The position numbers and the translations under genes are program-made. A stretch of 64,000 nucleotides of DNA from Vibrio lentus. Lineage in GTDB: Bacteria; Pseudomonadota; Gammaproteobacteria; Enterobacterales; Vibrionaceae. Positions 26,643 through 36,942 of the stretch are shown here, piece after piece (the stretch's first letter is position 1; the number at the start of each line of letters is the position of its first letter). The notes beneath the pieces were generated by a model. That model had not been told where the DNA came from. It saw only the letters and a program-made list of their open reading frames with translations, and ran no database searches. Where the stretch lies: contig NZ_MCZK01000036.1 of NCBI RefSeq assembly GCF_002875945.1, positions 55,036 through 119,035 on the forward strand, written 5' to 3'.

Positions 26643-27886
26643 AACTGAATACCATCACAATTGCCATCACTTTAGTGGCTGGTTCAAGCATCTTTGCAGC
26701 CCTTGCTTACAACGGTTCTCAAGTGGCTCCTGCTCCTGAAAAGGCCAATGAACTAGTGGTTTCAGAGCCTCAAGCTGTGTCTGTTGATACTGACACGACG
26801 ACTTTAGCTGTATCACAACAGCAGCAAGTGTCTGTGGTGCTCGCAACATTGGGTAACTACCAAGCAGAAGTTGTGGGTTACGGAGAAGCGAAGTCGCGTT
26901 ACGAATTGATGTTTTCAACGGAAGTCGGCGGCCGAGTAGAAACGATCAGTTCGCAGTTTGAAACAGGGCAAGTGATTGGCCAAGGTGAGGTGATCGCCAA
27001 TATCGATTCGACCAGTTACCAACAAGCGGTAACCCAAGCAAAGGCGAATGTGGCTCAAGCTCAATTAGATTTGTTGGAAGAACAAAGACAAGGCGAACAA
27101 GCTAAGTCTGAATGGCAACGTTCTGGTTTGTCTGGCGAGCCGGATTCACCTTTGGTATTGCGTGAACCGCAATTAGCGCAAGTGACAGCTGCTTTAGAGA
27201 ACGCCAAACTTGAATTGGTAAAGGCTGAGCAAGACCTCGAAAAAACAACCTTGGTTGCCCCTTTTGATTCGTTGGTCGTGAGCCGTGATGTTCAACCGGG
27301 AAGCTACGCACAGACGGGCGTACAGATCGCTACGTTATACAGCATCGATGAGATTGAAGTTTCCGTGCCTCTTTCTGAAAGCCAATGGTTGAGCCTACCA
27401 AACAGCGATAACACGCAATTGAAAGAGCAGCCGTGGCCAGTGACTCTGTCGAGTTCTGATGGTCAATTCCAATGGCAAGGTTATGTCGAGCGAGTAGAGC
27501 AGCACTTACAACAAGACACACGTCAACGTTCACTGATCGTGAAAGTCGATAATCCTTTGGAACAAGTGAAAGATCTTTATCCAGGCACATTCGTACAAGC
27601 GACGATTTCGGGCAAGCAACTAACTCAACTGTGGGAGCTTCCAGCTTCAGCACTTTCGCAGCAGGGTGACCTGTGGTTTGTGGATGGCAACGGTCTGCTT
27701 TCTAAATCAAACGCGGATGTTGAGTTTGAAAAGGGCGGTTTGATTTACATCGACCCTACTAAGCTGAACAACTCTGCCGATTGGAATAGTCTTACAGAAT
27801 CAAATAGCGACAGCGTACAAGTGGTTAAGCGTCCATTAAGCAGCTTTAAATCCGGCATGGTTGTGCTGGCTAAGGCGGAGGGTTAG
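26639..27886 (+). CDS. RND efflux periplasmic adaptor (MFP)
   Basis: A 415-residue membrane fusion protein. An N-terminal membrane anchor or signal (about 7-24, no lipobox) is followed by a lipoyl-like half domain (VGGRVETISSQFETGQVI), a coiled-coil hairpin with AKANVAQAQLDLLEEQRQGE, the second lipoyl half (TTLVAPFDSLVVSRDVQPGS) and a beta-barrel region. It bridges the pump and the outer-membrane duct. Two bases separate it from the pump gene. Confidence 0.92.
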   Translation: MKLNTITIAITLVAGSSIFAALAYNGSQVAPAPEKANELVVSEPQAVSVDTDTTTLAVSQQQQVSVVLATLGNYQAEVVGYGEAKSRYELMFSTEVGGRVETISSQFETGQVIGQGEVIANIDSTSYQQAVTQAKANVAQAQLDLLEEQRQGEQAKSEWQRSGLSGEPDSPLVLREPQLAQVTAALENAKLELVKAEQDLEKTTLVAPFDSLVVSRDVQPGSYAQTGVQIATLYSIDEIEVSVPLSESQWLSLPNSDNTQLKEQPWPVTLSSSDGQFQWQGYVERVEQHLQQDTRQRSLIVKVDNPLEQVKDLYPGTFVQATISGKQLTQLWELPASALSQQGDLWFVDGNGLLSKSNADVEFEKGGLIYIDPTKLNNSADWNSLTESNSDSVQVVKRPLSSFKSGMVVLAKAEG

Positions 27887-27888
27887 TC

Positions 27889-30800
27889 ATGCCTAACGAG
27901 CTGAAACCTAATAACCAAGTGCACAGTAACCGGACGTCGGATAAACCGCATACTGGCGTAATCGCGTGGTTTGTTAACAACTCTGTGGCAGCGAACTTAT
28001 TGCTCGTTGGCGTGATCATTATTGGCGTGTTATCGCTCAACACGTTACGTAAAGAGGCTTTCCCAAGCCTTGAACCTGATGTTGTCACTGTTTCAGTCAC
28101 TTATGACAGCGGTGACCCTGTTCAAGCGGAAGAAGGGTTGGCGATCAAGATCGAAGATGCGTTAGAAACCGTACCTGGTATTAAGCGTATTACGTCTACT
28201 TCTGATGCGAACGGCAGCCATGTTTCGATTGAGAAAACGAGCACTTACGATCTTGATACCCTATTAGCCGACGTGAAAACCAAGGTTGATGCAATCAATA
28301 ACCTGCCTGCAGGCGCTGACAATCCTGTGATTGATAAGGCTCGAATGCAAGATCATGCATTATGGGTACAGCTTTATGGGGATGCAGATCGAGCAACGTT
28401 GCAGAGCTTAGTCGAGCAACTTAAGTCGGACTTGTTGAGCCAATCAGCGATTCGTGACTTAGAGATTAAGGCCAAAGCAGATCCTATGATCTCGGTCGAG
28501 GTTGATGAGAACAAGCTGCAAGCTTACGGCTTAACTCTGACTGATGTTTCAGAAGCGATCAACGCGGAGTCTTCAGCTGCTATTTCTACCAGCCTTCGTA
28601 ATGGTGAAAAAACGGTTCGTTTGAAGGTGTCGGAACAGGCGTATGAGATCCAAGATTTCAATGCAATTCCGGTGATGACGACCACCGATGGCACTCAAAT
28701 TACATTGGGTGACATTGCTAACGTGGAAGACATGTTTGCCGATGACACCTTCATGCTTTCTCGTTACAACCAACAGAATGCGATGGCGATTCAGATCGTG
28801 ATGGATGAATACGGAGACGTCGTCAGCATCGTTGAACAGGCTCAACAAGTGGTAGATCGCTGGGAAAACAGCAACATGCTGCCGAGCGATGTCGAAATCG
28901 AAACTTGGTACGACAAAAGTACCATGATCAAAGACCGTTTGAGCCTGTTGGTGAAGAACGCGTTAACGGGTATTGCTCTGGTATTTATCGTGTTAGCGGT
29001 ATTCCTTAATGTGCGTGTCGCTTTCTGGGTGGCAGCGGGCTTACCGTTCGTATTCTTTGGCACCATGTTCTTCATGACCGACACTTTTATGGGGTTAACC
29101 ATCAATGAAATGACCACCTTTGGTTTCATTATGGCGCTCGGGATAGTAGTCGATGATGCGGTGGTGGTCGGGGAAAGTATCTACTCCACGCGCAAGGAAG
29201 AAGGCGACTCGATAGGCAGTACCATTCGAGGCACCATGAAGGTGGCATCACCGACCATATTTGGTGTGTTAACGACGGTTGTTGCCTTCTTAGCACTGGC
29301 TAACGTTGAAGGTAAAATGGGTCAGATTTACGCTCAGTTCGGTACGGTTGTGACTATCTGTTTGTTGCTGTCTTTGGTTGAGTCTAAGTTCATCCTGCCA
29401 TCGCACCTTGCACACATTAACACCAAACGCAGTGACAAAAAGGGGCTGTGGGCTCGTGTTCAACATGCTGCCGATACTGGGCTAGGTTGGTTTAATAAGC
29501 GCATCTATTGCCCTGTGATTGAATGGGCGCTGAAACTTCGTTATGCCGTGGTGATGGTTTTCTTGTCACTGCTTATCTTGGTAGCAGGGCTGCCAATGAC
29601 GGGTGCAGTTCGTGTGGCTTTCTTCCCTGATATGCCGGGCGACACTGTGACTGCTGATATGTCGATGCAAAACGATGCGAGTTTTGGTCAAACTCAACAA
29701 AACTTATTAGTACTTGAAGCGGCCGCGACACAAACTGATGAAACTTTGAGAGCGCAATACGGTGCTCAAGATGAAGCATCGGAACTGCTTAGCCTTCAGG
29801 TTATCGCCGATGCCGATGATTCTGGCCAAGTGAAAATTGAATTGGACAGCGACAGTGTTTACACATCGAACGAGTTTGCAGATGCATGGCAAGAGACTGT
29901 TGGCCAAATGGAAGGGGTTAAGAAGCTTAAAATCTTGTCTAAAATGGAGATGGTCGACAACTTCAAAGTTGAACTGAAAGCGTGGAATGAAGAATCAGTT
30001 TCGGCGGCGGGCAATGAGTTCTTAACTAAGCTGCAAGCAATTGACGGTGTGAGTGGCATTGATCATAACTTGGATCTGGGTGAGCCTCAGTATCGTTTCG
30101 AATTGACACAGCAAGGCCGTGCGCTTGGGTTTGATACGGCAAGCCTTTCACAGCAAGTATTACAGGCGTTTGGTGGTGACATTGTTCAGCAGTTCCAACG
30201 TGGTAAAGATGAGGTGAAAGTTCGAGTTCGTTACCCAGAATCGGATCGCCAAACCATTGCGGATATCAAACAATCGAGCGTGAGAACCAGTGACGGTACC
30301 GTGGTGCCTTTGAGTACGGTTGCGAAAGTACATTCAGATTACCAAGTATCAGAAATCACACGCATTGATAGCCAACGCGCTGTATACATCAGTGCAGTAT
30401 TAGATAAAGACGTGGTGGCACCGGCAGAGCTTGTTCGTCAGCTGCAAGAGACATTAGTACCAGATCTAGAAGCGCAGTACCCGGGATTAACGGTCGATTT
30501 TGCAGGCGAAACGGAAGAGCAAGAAGAGACGGCTAGCTCGATGATGAGCATGTTTGTGCTCGCTATGATTGCGATTTACACGCTGCTTGCTATCCCGCTG
30601 AAGTCTTACATTCAACCGGTGATCATCATGACGGCGATTCCATTTGGTATTGTTGGCGCAATCCTAGGACACTGGTGGAATGACTTAACAATCAGTATCC
30701 TATCGTTAAACGGTATTCTCGCGTTGAGCGGTGTGGTGGTGAATGACAGCTTGTTGTTGGTTTCTCGTTTTAACGAGTTAATCAAAGAAAAGGGTAAATC

Positions 30801-31077
30801 GGTTCACGATGCAATTGTTGAAGCGTGTTTTGGTCGACTGAGAGCGGTATTACTTACATCGGTTACGACGTTCGCAGGTTTGACGCCACTATTGAGTGAA
30901 ACGTCTTTGCAGGCTCAATTCCTGATTCCTGCGGCAGCGGCGCTAGGCTACGGTATTTTGTTTGCGACGTTTATTACGCTGATTCTGACGCCTGCATTAT
31001 TAATGATTCAGTGTGAGATTAAGTCGCTGATTCTTAAAGTCACAAATCGAGTCAAAGGCGTTGAACAAACGGCTTAA
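27889..31077 (+). CDS. RND efflux pump inner-membrane permease
   Basis: A 1062-residue proton-driven transporter of the AcrB/HAE1 superfamily, the usual length. Twelve membrane helices with two large periplasmic loops (about 60-360 and 590-870). The proton-relay aspartates are D422-D423 in GIVVDDAVVVGES, and the second half has the equivalent GILALSGVVVNDSLLLVSR. Substrates are probably hydrophobic toxic compounds, but cannot be told from sequence. Third gene of the operon with its duct and adaptor; a two-component system begins 136 bases downstream. Confidence 0.95.
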   Translation: MPNELKPNNQVHSNRTSDKPHTGVIAWFVNNSVAANLLLVGVIIIGVLSLNTLRKEAFPSLEPDVVTVSVTYDSGDPVQAEEGLAIKIEDALETVPGIKRITSTSDANGSHVSIEKTSTYDLDTLLADVKTKVDAINNLPAGADNPVIDKARMQDHALWVQLYGDADRATLQSLVEQLKSDLLSQSAIRDLEIKAKADPMISVEVDENKLQAYGLTLTDVSEAINAESSAAISTSLRNGEKTVRLKVSEQAYEIQDFNAIPVMTTTDGTQITLGDIANVEDMFADDTFMLSRYNQQNAMAIQIVMDEYGDVVSIVEQAQQVVDRWENSNMLPSDVEIETWYDKSTMIKDRLSLLVKNALTGIALVFIVLAVFLNVRVAFWVAAGLPFVFFGTMFFMTDTFMGLTINEMTTFGFIMALGIVVDDAVVVGESIYSTRKEEGDSIGSTIRGTMKVASPTIFGVLTTVVAFLALANVEGKMGQIYAQFGTVVTICLLLSLVESKFILPSHLAHINTKRSDKKGLWARVQHAADTGLGWFNKRIYCPVIEWALKLRYAVVMVFLSLLILVAGLPMTGAVRVAFFPDMPGDTVTADMSMQNDASFGQTQQNLLVLEAAATQTDETLRAQYGAQDEASELLSLQVIADADDSGQVKIELDSDSVYTSNEFADAWQETVGQMEGVKKLKILSKMEMVDNFKVELKAWNEESVSAAGNEFLTKLQAIDGVSGIDHNLDLGEPQYRFELTQQGRALGFDTASLSQQVLQAFGGDIVQQFQRGKDEVKVRVRYPESDRQTIADIKQSSVRTSDGTVVPLSTVAKVHSDYQVSEITRIDSQRAVYISAVLDKDVVAPAELVRQLQETLVPDLEAQYPGLTVDFAGETEEQEETASSMMSMFVLAMIAIYTLLAIPLKSYIQPVIIMTAIPFGIVGAILGHWWNDLTISILSLNGILALSGVVVNDSLLLVSRFNELIKEKGKSVHDAIVEACFGRLRAVLLTSVTTFAGLTPLLSETSLQAQFLIPAAAALGYGILFATFITLILTPALLMIQCEIKSLILKVTNRVKGVEQTA

Positions 31078-31213
31078 TAATGGCTAAGCTAATGATATTT
31101 AGGCTGATGAATGCCGAGTGAGTCTCGGCTGCATTGGTCTAGTTTCGTTACTAAACAAGATATTAAAGATCACTGTATAACAAGCCACACAACAACTAAT
31201 AATAGAGGTCGTC

Positions 31214-31927
31214 ATGATGGCAGAATCCGTCACTAATAAACTCACAGATAAGCTTCAATTACTTTTGGTTGAAGACGACCTCGATTTGGCGACGGCTGTC
31301 ATCGATTACCTCGATTTAGAAGACATTCAGTGTGATCACGCAGCGAATGGTTTAGCTGGACTCAACCTTATCGAAACCAATCGCTATGATGCGGTGATTC
31401 TCGATCTTAACTTGCCCAAAATGAACGGCTTGCAGGTTTGTGAGAACTTGCGAGCACAGGGTATCGACACACCAGTCTTGATGCTCACTGCGCGTGATAC
31501 GCTAGACGACAAGCTGACGGGTTTTTCAAAAGGTGCTGATGATTACTTGATCAAACCATTTGCGATGGAAGAGCTAATTGTTCGAGCGCAAGTATTGGCC
31601 AAACGACGCAGTGGTCAGGTGAGCCGCTTATCGGTGAGTGATCTGGAGATCGACCTTAAACAACATCAAGCTTATCGAGCTAACTCTCCTCTCAAGCTTT
31701 CCCCAACCGCACTCAAAATCTTAGAAGTGTTGATGCGTTCTAGCCCTAATCCTGTTTCACGAGAGACGATCATGCAGGGCGTGTGGGGCAACGATCAACC
31801 CGACAGTAATAGCTTAAAAGTGCATATCTTCAACCTGCGTAAACAAGTCGATGCTGAACAAGACAATAAGTTGCTGCATACCATTGCGGGCAAAGGCTTT
31901 GCGATTAAGGAGTTACGACAAGAATGA
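31214..31927 (+). CDS. OmpR-family response regulator
   Basis: A 237-residue regulator. The receiver has VEDDLD, the phosphoacceptor in AVILDLNLPKMNG (near residue 66), LTARD and LIKPF; the DNA-binding winged helix ends in KLLHTIAGKGFAI. GAGGT precedes the ATG pair. It lies after the RND operon on the same strand and overlaps the kinase (ATGA). Control of the pump is plausible from position, but not shown. Confidence 0.92.
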   Translation: MMAESVTNKLTDKLQLLLVEDDLDLATAVIDYLDLEDIQCDHAANGLAGLNLIETNRYDAVILDLNLPKMNGLQVCENLRAQGIDTPVLMLTARDTLDDKLTGFSKGADDYLIKPFAMEELIVRAQVLAKRRSGQVSRLSVSDLEIDLKQHQAYRANSPLKLSPTALKILEVLMRSSPNPVSRETIMQGVWGNDQPDSNSLKVHIFNLRKQVDAEQDNKLLHTIAGKGFAIKELRQE

Positions 31928-33177
31928 AGATCAGACCAAGTTTAAGGATCTACGTTTTACTGGCGATTCTGGTTACAGGTGTGACGACGATTCTAGTTCT
32001 GTCTGCATTGAGCGTAAACTATTTTGTCTCGGGTATGGATATCGCGATGCGCGGCTCTATGATTGTCCAAGCTCAACAAGATGCTGTGAAACCCGGCAAG
32101 CCGATGACCAACCAAGAGTTTACTGTGGCGACGCAATGGAGTGACTTGCCACAAAGCATCCAGAGCAACCTCAAGCAGAATGAACTCCAGTTCAACCTCA
32201 TTACTAAAATGATCATTGGTAAATCCATATTTTCACCGCCAGAAGAAGGCTACTTCGCCATGAAGGCGATGAAAGGTGACGAGATTCGTTATGTTTCTGC
32301 GGTGTTTACTCAAAGGCAAGATCACTTCATAGATAACGATGCGCTTCCGCACTTTGTGACGATTTTTTTGACTGCATTAGGCGCGATTACTCTGTTCGTG
32401 GTCATTCTGGTTTTGGTATTACGTAAGGTCGCATCGCCTGTTGAACGACTCAAGAATTGGGCTAAGTCGTTAGACAAAGATAACCTCAATGAACCCACTC
32501 CCGATTTTCATTTCAGTGAGCTGAACACTTTGGCTAACATCATTCGTGACAGCTTAAGTTCGGTTCAAAGCAGCTTAGAACGAGAGCAGAAGTTCTTAGG
32601 GTACGCGAGCCATGAGTTACGCACACCTATCGCTGTGACAAGAACCAATAGTGAACTGTTAGAGAAGTTGATTCAAAAAGGTAAGAGCCCAGAAAAGCAG
32701 CTTGAAGTGATAGACCGAATTAAGCGTGCGGGTTTCACCATGACAGATCTGACAGAGACCTTGTTGTGGCTAACTCGACAACAAGACAAAGACCTGCCTC
32801 TGCAAAACATACATCTTGGCGATATGTTGCAACAGATAAGCCACGACTTAACCTATCTATTGAATGGAAAGGCTGTGGTCGTGAACCTTGAAAGCGACAA
32901 CACACAGTGTCAGTTGCCTGTAGGGCTAACTCGAATTGTATTGACCAACTTGATTCGTAATGCCTTCCAACACACAGGAAGCGGCACTGTAGACATAGTT
33001 CAAGTCGGTTCAAAAGTGACTATTGTTAACCACAACACCGACGGCACGGTAGAAGATAATAATCTCGGCTTTGGTTTAGGGCTAGAGCTCACCGAGAAGC
33101 TGCTCGCACAATATCAATGGCAATACCATAACCAAGAGTTGGCTGGTGGACGTGAAGTGTGGGTGGATTTCTCATAA
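31924..33177 (+). CDS. Sensor histidine kinase
   Basis: A 417-residue kinase. Two membrane helices (about 10-33 and 140-163) enclose a periplasmic region of about 105 residues; a HAMP-like segment leads to the phosphoacceptor box GYASHELRTPIAV and an ATPase domain with LTNLIRNAFQH and a glycine-rich LGFGLGLEL. The usual G1 aspartate box is weak. It partners the regulator it overlaps. The stop codon is shared with the next start (TAATG). Confidence 0.9.
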   Translation: MKIRPSLRIYVLLAILVTGVTTILVLSALSVNYFVSGMDIAMRGSMIVQAQQDAVKPGKPMTNQEFTVATQWSDLPQSIQSNLKQNELQFNLITKMIIGKSIFSPPEEGYFAMKAMKGDEIRYVSAVFTQRQDHFIDNDALPHFVTIFLTALGAITLFVVILVLVLRKVASPVERLKNWAKSLDKDNLNEPTPDFHFSELNTLANIIRDSLSSVQSSLEREQKFLGYASHELRTPIAVTRTNSELLEKLIQKGKSPEKQLEVIDRIKRAGFTMTDLTETLLWLTRQQDKDLPLQNIHLGDMLQQISHDLTYLLNGKAVVVNLESDNTQCQLPVGLTRIVLTNLIRNAFQHTGSGTVDIVQVGSKVTIVNHNTDGTVEDNNLGFGLGLELTEKLLAQYQWQYHNQELAGGREVWVDFS

Positions 33178-33794
33178 TGCACTGGCGTGATCGTTTTAAG
33201 GTGTATTGGTATCACCGAAAGCAAACAAACCGCTCTAATGGCGATAAGGCTAAAGCATTAGGCTGGACTAACGAAGAGAGTCAATTATGTCGTTTCGAAG
33301 TCATTGCACGCTCGGCAGACTTTGAAAAGAAGAGTGTTTTGGATTTAGGGTGTGGCTACGGGGAGTTGTTTGCACTGCTCGACAGCATCTATCGAATTCA
33401 ATCTTATACGGGTGTTGACCAACACGCAGACTTCCTAAAAAAGGCCAAGCAAAATTACACCGAAGCTCGTTGCCAGTTTTTATCGGGTGATATGAGTAAG
33501 ATGAGCCTCGAAGCGCACGACGTGGTTATCGCAAGTGGTTCACTGAACTACATCTCTCGCGATTCTGATTACCTAACAAATATGATCACTCGTATGTTTG
33601 AATTGGCGAATCAGACCGTGATTTTTAACCTTCTCAATTCAAGCCAATATCCTTCGCGTAATACCTTAATGAGTTATCACCCTCAGGGCGTTTATCGCTT
33701 CTGTAAAACGCTGTGTGACGATGTCTCTCTGATAGAAGGCTATGCAGAAGGGGATTTCACGATAGTGATGAACAAAGCAGTGACAGGGGATTGA
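33177..33794 (+). CDS. SAM-dependent methyltransferase
   Basis: A 205-residue class I methyltransferase. Motif I is VLDLGCGYGELFALL, residues about 48-62, followed by TGVDQHADFL and a motif similar to IASGSLNYIS in place of the catalytic box. Substrate unknown. The ATG at 33177 shares its A with the kinase stop (TAATG), so translation is coupled to the two-component system, an unusual association. A further in-frame GTG six codons upstream is unlikely. Confidence 0.87.
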   Translation: MHWRDRFKVYWYHRKQTNRSNGDKAKALGWTNEESQLCRFEVIARSADFEKKSVLDLGCGYGELFALLDSIYRIQSYTGVDQHADFLKKAKQNYTEARCQFLSGDMSKMSLEAHDVVIASGSLNYISRDSDYLTNMITRMFELANQTVIFNLLNSSQYPSRNTLMSYHPQGVYRFCKTLCDDVSLIEGYAEGDFTIVMNKAVTGD

Positions 33795-33870
33795 TGTCGT
33801 CTTTGTCTTTATCTTTACGCAGGTTTTGATATTAACAACTCTTGATACGAGTACTAACGTAACAAACAGT

Positions 33871-33906
33871 AAAAAGCCGCAGACCTTGAGAGGTTTGCGG
33901 CTTTTT
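33871..33906. terminator. Bidirectional intrinsic terminator
   Basis: AAAAAGCCGCAGACC pairs with GGTTTGCGGCTTTTT around a six-base loop. It separates the methyltransferase from the converging exported-protein gene. Confidence 0.88.
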
Positions 33907-33933
33907 AGGTTTTATAGATGAACTCCGGAGTTT

Positions 33934-35136
33934 CTATTTACTCAATGGCTGGTTTTCAATTAGCCCATACGGAATCGTAGTAAACACCTTAGGATTACCT
34001 TTTAACGTCGGTGCTTCGTTCACTTGTTGCCAATCGAGCAGCATGATCGCCAACACGTTGCGGTGTTCACCGTACTCAAGGTCAAAATCGCCAGTAATGG
34101 AAGGAATCATCCCATATTTCTCATCGATAGAGGCTTGGATCGCGAGTCGAGTTTTCTCTACTACCGGGTCATCTTCTAAGCCCGCAAGCAAGAAGGTCAA
34201 TCCAACCTCTGCAATCACATCTTCTTTAGCGCGCAGTAGAATGGTATCGATGTTCTCTCTGAAGTAATCGTAGATCCATTGATGTTCTTGCTCGCTGACT
34301 TGGTGTTGGTAATATTCCGAATCACCAAAGATCACATGTGTCATACCATAGATTTTATTGCCGTATTGCTGGCTTGAAAGCTTCTTGTCTTTGTCGTCAG
34401 GGTACGCTTTTTTGAAGGTGTCGACGAACTCCTCAACGACATCTTGCTCGCCCAGTTGGCGCAGCCAGTAAACCTGATTAGCTAATTGTGCTGCCCAGGC
34501 TTTTATCATGTCTTCATTGGTTACGTAGCGTGAAAAGTCATAGCGACGAATGATTTCACGTAGCTTGGCATCGTTCTTGTGTTCTAAACCGTACTCATTG
34601 GCACGCGCCATAGAGCCAAGAAGGTCAACGCCAAGGTAGAGATATTCCGGCATGTGTTTGGTGATGTTGTAACGTCGAACACTGCGTTCATCGTCATCGC
34701 CCACATACGAAGCCACGCGCTTTTCTGAGTAAAGTACGATCTGTTCCATGGTTTGAACATCATTAGACAGGCGGCTAAGCTTGCTCGATACCCGCGCCAT
34801 GTCACTCCACACCGCGGCAGAATATTTATCGTCTAATGTTTGTCGATACATACGCAAACCATAGTGACCTTCTTTGAAAGCGGGCAGGGTATAAAGTTGG
34901 CTTTCGTAGGTTGTGCGAATCAGATTGGCAGATTGCTTGAAAGATTGTTCTTGAGAGTCCAGAGAATCAGCGGGGGACGGAACATTTGGTACGCTTGTTG
35001 CTTGTTTGTTCTCTTGTATGTTAACAGGCTGTTGTGTGTCAAAGGCCGTTTGCGCATCAGATGTTGCTTGTGCATGAACCGCAACTGCAACGGAGGCTGA
35101 TAACAATGTGCACAGAGTTAGCGTTTTTAGCTTCAT
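33934..35136 (-). CDS. Exported protein, DUF3541-like
   Basis: A 400-residue protein with a cleavable signal peptide (MKLKTLTLCTLLSASVAVAV, cut after VHA or HAQA). The mature part is mainly helical and rich in aromatic residues and includes YGNKIYGMTHVIFGDSEYYQ, AEVGLTFLLAGL and YGEHRNVLAIMLLDW. I recall this pattern from Vibrio proteins listed under DUF3541, function unknown. It is a single gene with its own terminator. Periplasmic location is likely. Confidence 0.65.
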   Translation of the reverse strand: MKLKTLTLCTLLSASVAVAVHAQATSDAQTAFDTQQPVNIQENKQATSVPNVPSPADSLDSQEQSFKQSANLIRTTYESQLYTLPAFKEGHYGLRMYRQTLDDKYSAAVWSDMARVSSKLSRLSNDVQTMEQIVLYSEKRVASYVGDDDERSVRRYNITKHMPEYLYLGVDLLGSMARANEYGLEHKNDAKLREIIRRYDFSRYVTNEDMIKAWAAQLANQVYWLRQLGEQDVVEEFVDTFKKAYPDDKDKKLSSQQYGNKIYGMTHVIFGDSEYYQHQVSEQEHQWIYDYFRENIDTILLRAKEDVIAEVGLTFLLAGLEDDPVVEKTRLAIQASIDEKYGMIPSITGDFDLEYGEHRNVLAIMLLDWQQVNEAPTLKGNPKVFTTIPYGLIENQPLSK

Positions 35137-35422
35137 GTTCGTAAGGTACCAAGCTGATTAATGGTAAGTATAAAATAACACTGATGAATCCTTTAATGTA
35201 AGGTTTGGGTCAATACAATGTAAGCTTTATAAGGTTCATTAAGGTTTTTTGATTTAATAATCAGGGTAGTTAACTCACGGTGAAGTGATGAATGGCTCAA
35301 TAATGAAATGAGACCCGACGCAAAGTGTGGATTTTTAGTTACTTGTCGGCATACTGAACGAATTAGCCAGGAATGAGCCGATTTAAGGCAGTAAACAGAA
35401 CAAAAGTGTTAGAGGTTCGTAA

Positions 35423-36778
35423 ATGCCCAGTCGTTCTAGCAAGCAGTGGCCTGCCAAATTATTATCTTTGTTGTTGCTCTTGGTGGTGGTAACCGCCATA
35501 GAGGTTTTTCACGCCAAGCAATTAACCTTCCTCAAAAATGAATCATACTCTGAGGCAAAAAAGCAGCTTTCCATCATTCGCTCTCGCATAGAAGCCGCGA
35601 TCGTATCGGATATGTATATCCTCAATAATTTCTCTACACTTGTGACGATAAACCCAGACAGCGATATGAAAAGCTGGGACAAAATAGCCCAAAATATCAT
35701 TCGAGATGGGTACCACATTCGCCTGATTGGCCTCGCTGAAGATGACATCCTTAATTTCGTTTACCCAATGGAAGGCAATGAGCAGATCCTGGGTATTGAT
35801 TATCGAGATCATCCAACCCAATGGGAATCAGTTGAAATAGCGCGAAATATTGGTAACACCTTTATCGCTGGACCTTTTGATCTGTTTCAAGGTGGGCAAG
35901 CCTTGATTACGCGCACACCTATTTTCAGAGACCCTCCTTTTAATCAAGACTATTGGGGAGTATCTAGTGCAGTGATTGATCTCGATGAGCTGTATGAAGA
36001 CGTCGGTATTGGCAAGATTGAAAACAAATATGAACTCGCGATTCGTGGTGCGAACAGTTCAGGTAAAGAGGGTCCTATCTTCCACGGTGAACAAGATGTA
36101 TTTACGAATGCGTTTGCCACTGAGCAAGTGAACTTCCCTTATGGCGGCTGGTTTTTGGCGTTATCCGGAAACGAGCATGTCTTGATGGATGTGCCTTGGT
36201 ATCGAATTCAAATTGTCAGGCTGGTGGGTTACACCATTATGCTTGTGTTGGCGATTGCCTTTATGACCATTTATCGCCTGTACCGCATTGCCGATAGCCG
36301 CTCTATGCATGATGAACTCACCATGTTGCCGAATCGCCGATACTTCATGTATAGCTTAAAGCAGGCATTCAAGGTCACCCAAAAACAGAGAGCGAGAACC
36401 TTTGCCGTTGTGAATATCGATCTCGATGGTTTTAAAGCGATCAATGACACTTTTGGCCATGCTGCTGGCGATCAGGTGTTAATTGAGTGTGCTAAGCGTA
36501 TCAAGAGCGAATTGCGTGTTTCGGATCTCGTCGCAAGGATCGGGGGCGATGAGTTCTTAGTTTTGCTACCTCGTATCATTGATGAGCAACATGCTTCTTC
36601 GATTGTGGCTAAGCTTAGAAGAGCGATATGTACCACCCCCGTTGTCTATGAAGCGCACTCTATTTATCTTCGAATTAGTGTTGGTTGGATTATCCATAAT
36701 AATAACTACGATGACGTCGATGCGCTCTTGAAAGCAGCTGATGAAAAAATGTACGAACAGAAGCGACAAGTTATCTAG
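35423..36778 (+). CDS. CHASE-GGDEF diguanylate cyclase
   Basis: A 451-residue membrane protein. A helix at about 12-30 and another at about 266-287 flank a periplasmic CHASE-like domain with YHIRLIGLAEDDILNFVYP and VSSAVIDLDELYEDV. The GGDEF domain shows RIGGDEF (372-378) with an intact inhibitory site R365-V-S-D368 five residues earlier, so the enzyme is probably active and subject to product inhibition. No EAL domain. It makes cyclic di-GMP in response to an external ligand. ATG with GAGGT upstream. Confidence 0.93.
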   Translation: MPSRSSKQWPAKLLSLLLLLVVVTAIEVFHAKQLTFLKNESYSEAKKQLSIIRSRIEAAIVSDMYILNNFSTLVTINPDSDMKSWDKIAQNIIRDGYHIRLIGLAEDDILNFVYPMEGNEQILGIDYRDHPTQWESVEIARNIGNTFIAGPFDLFQGGQALITRTPIFRDPPFNQDYWGVSSAVIDLDELYEDVGIGKIENKYELAIRGANSSGKEGPIFHGEQDVFTNAFATEQVNFPYGGWFLALSGNEHVLMDVPWYRIQIVRLVGYTIMLVLAIAFMTIYRLYRIADSRSMHDELTMLPNRRYFMYSLKQAFKVTQKQRARTFAVVNIDLDGFKAINDTFGHAAGDQVLIECAKRIKSELRVSDLVARIGGDEFLVLLPRIIDEQHASSIVAKLRRAICTTPVVYEAHSIYLRISVGWIIHNNNYDDVDALLKAADEKMYEQKRQVI

Positions 36779-36942
36779 GTTGAATTTGAGCTACGATTAG
36801 AATTTAGTTGCTGAATGTGGGGAAAAGCCTCAGAATACCGCGCTTTGCTTCGTATCAATCTAATTGATAAGCAAAAGCTGTAGCAATACGTCTTCATGGG
36901 GTGTTGCTCATACTAAATGTTATTCAACTGAGAAAATAATCT

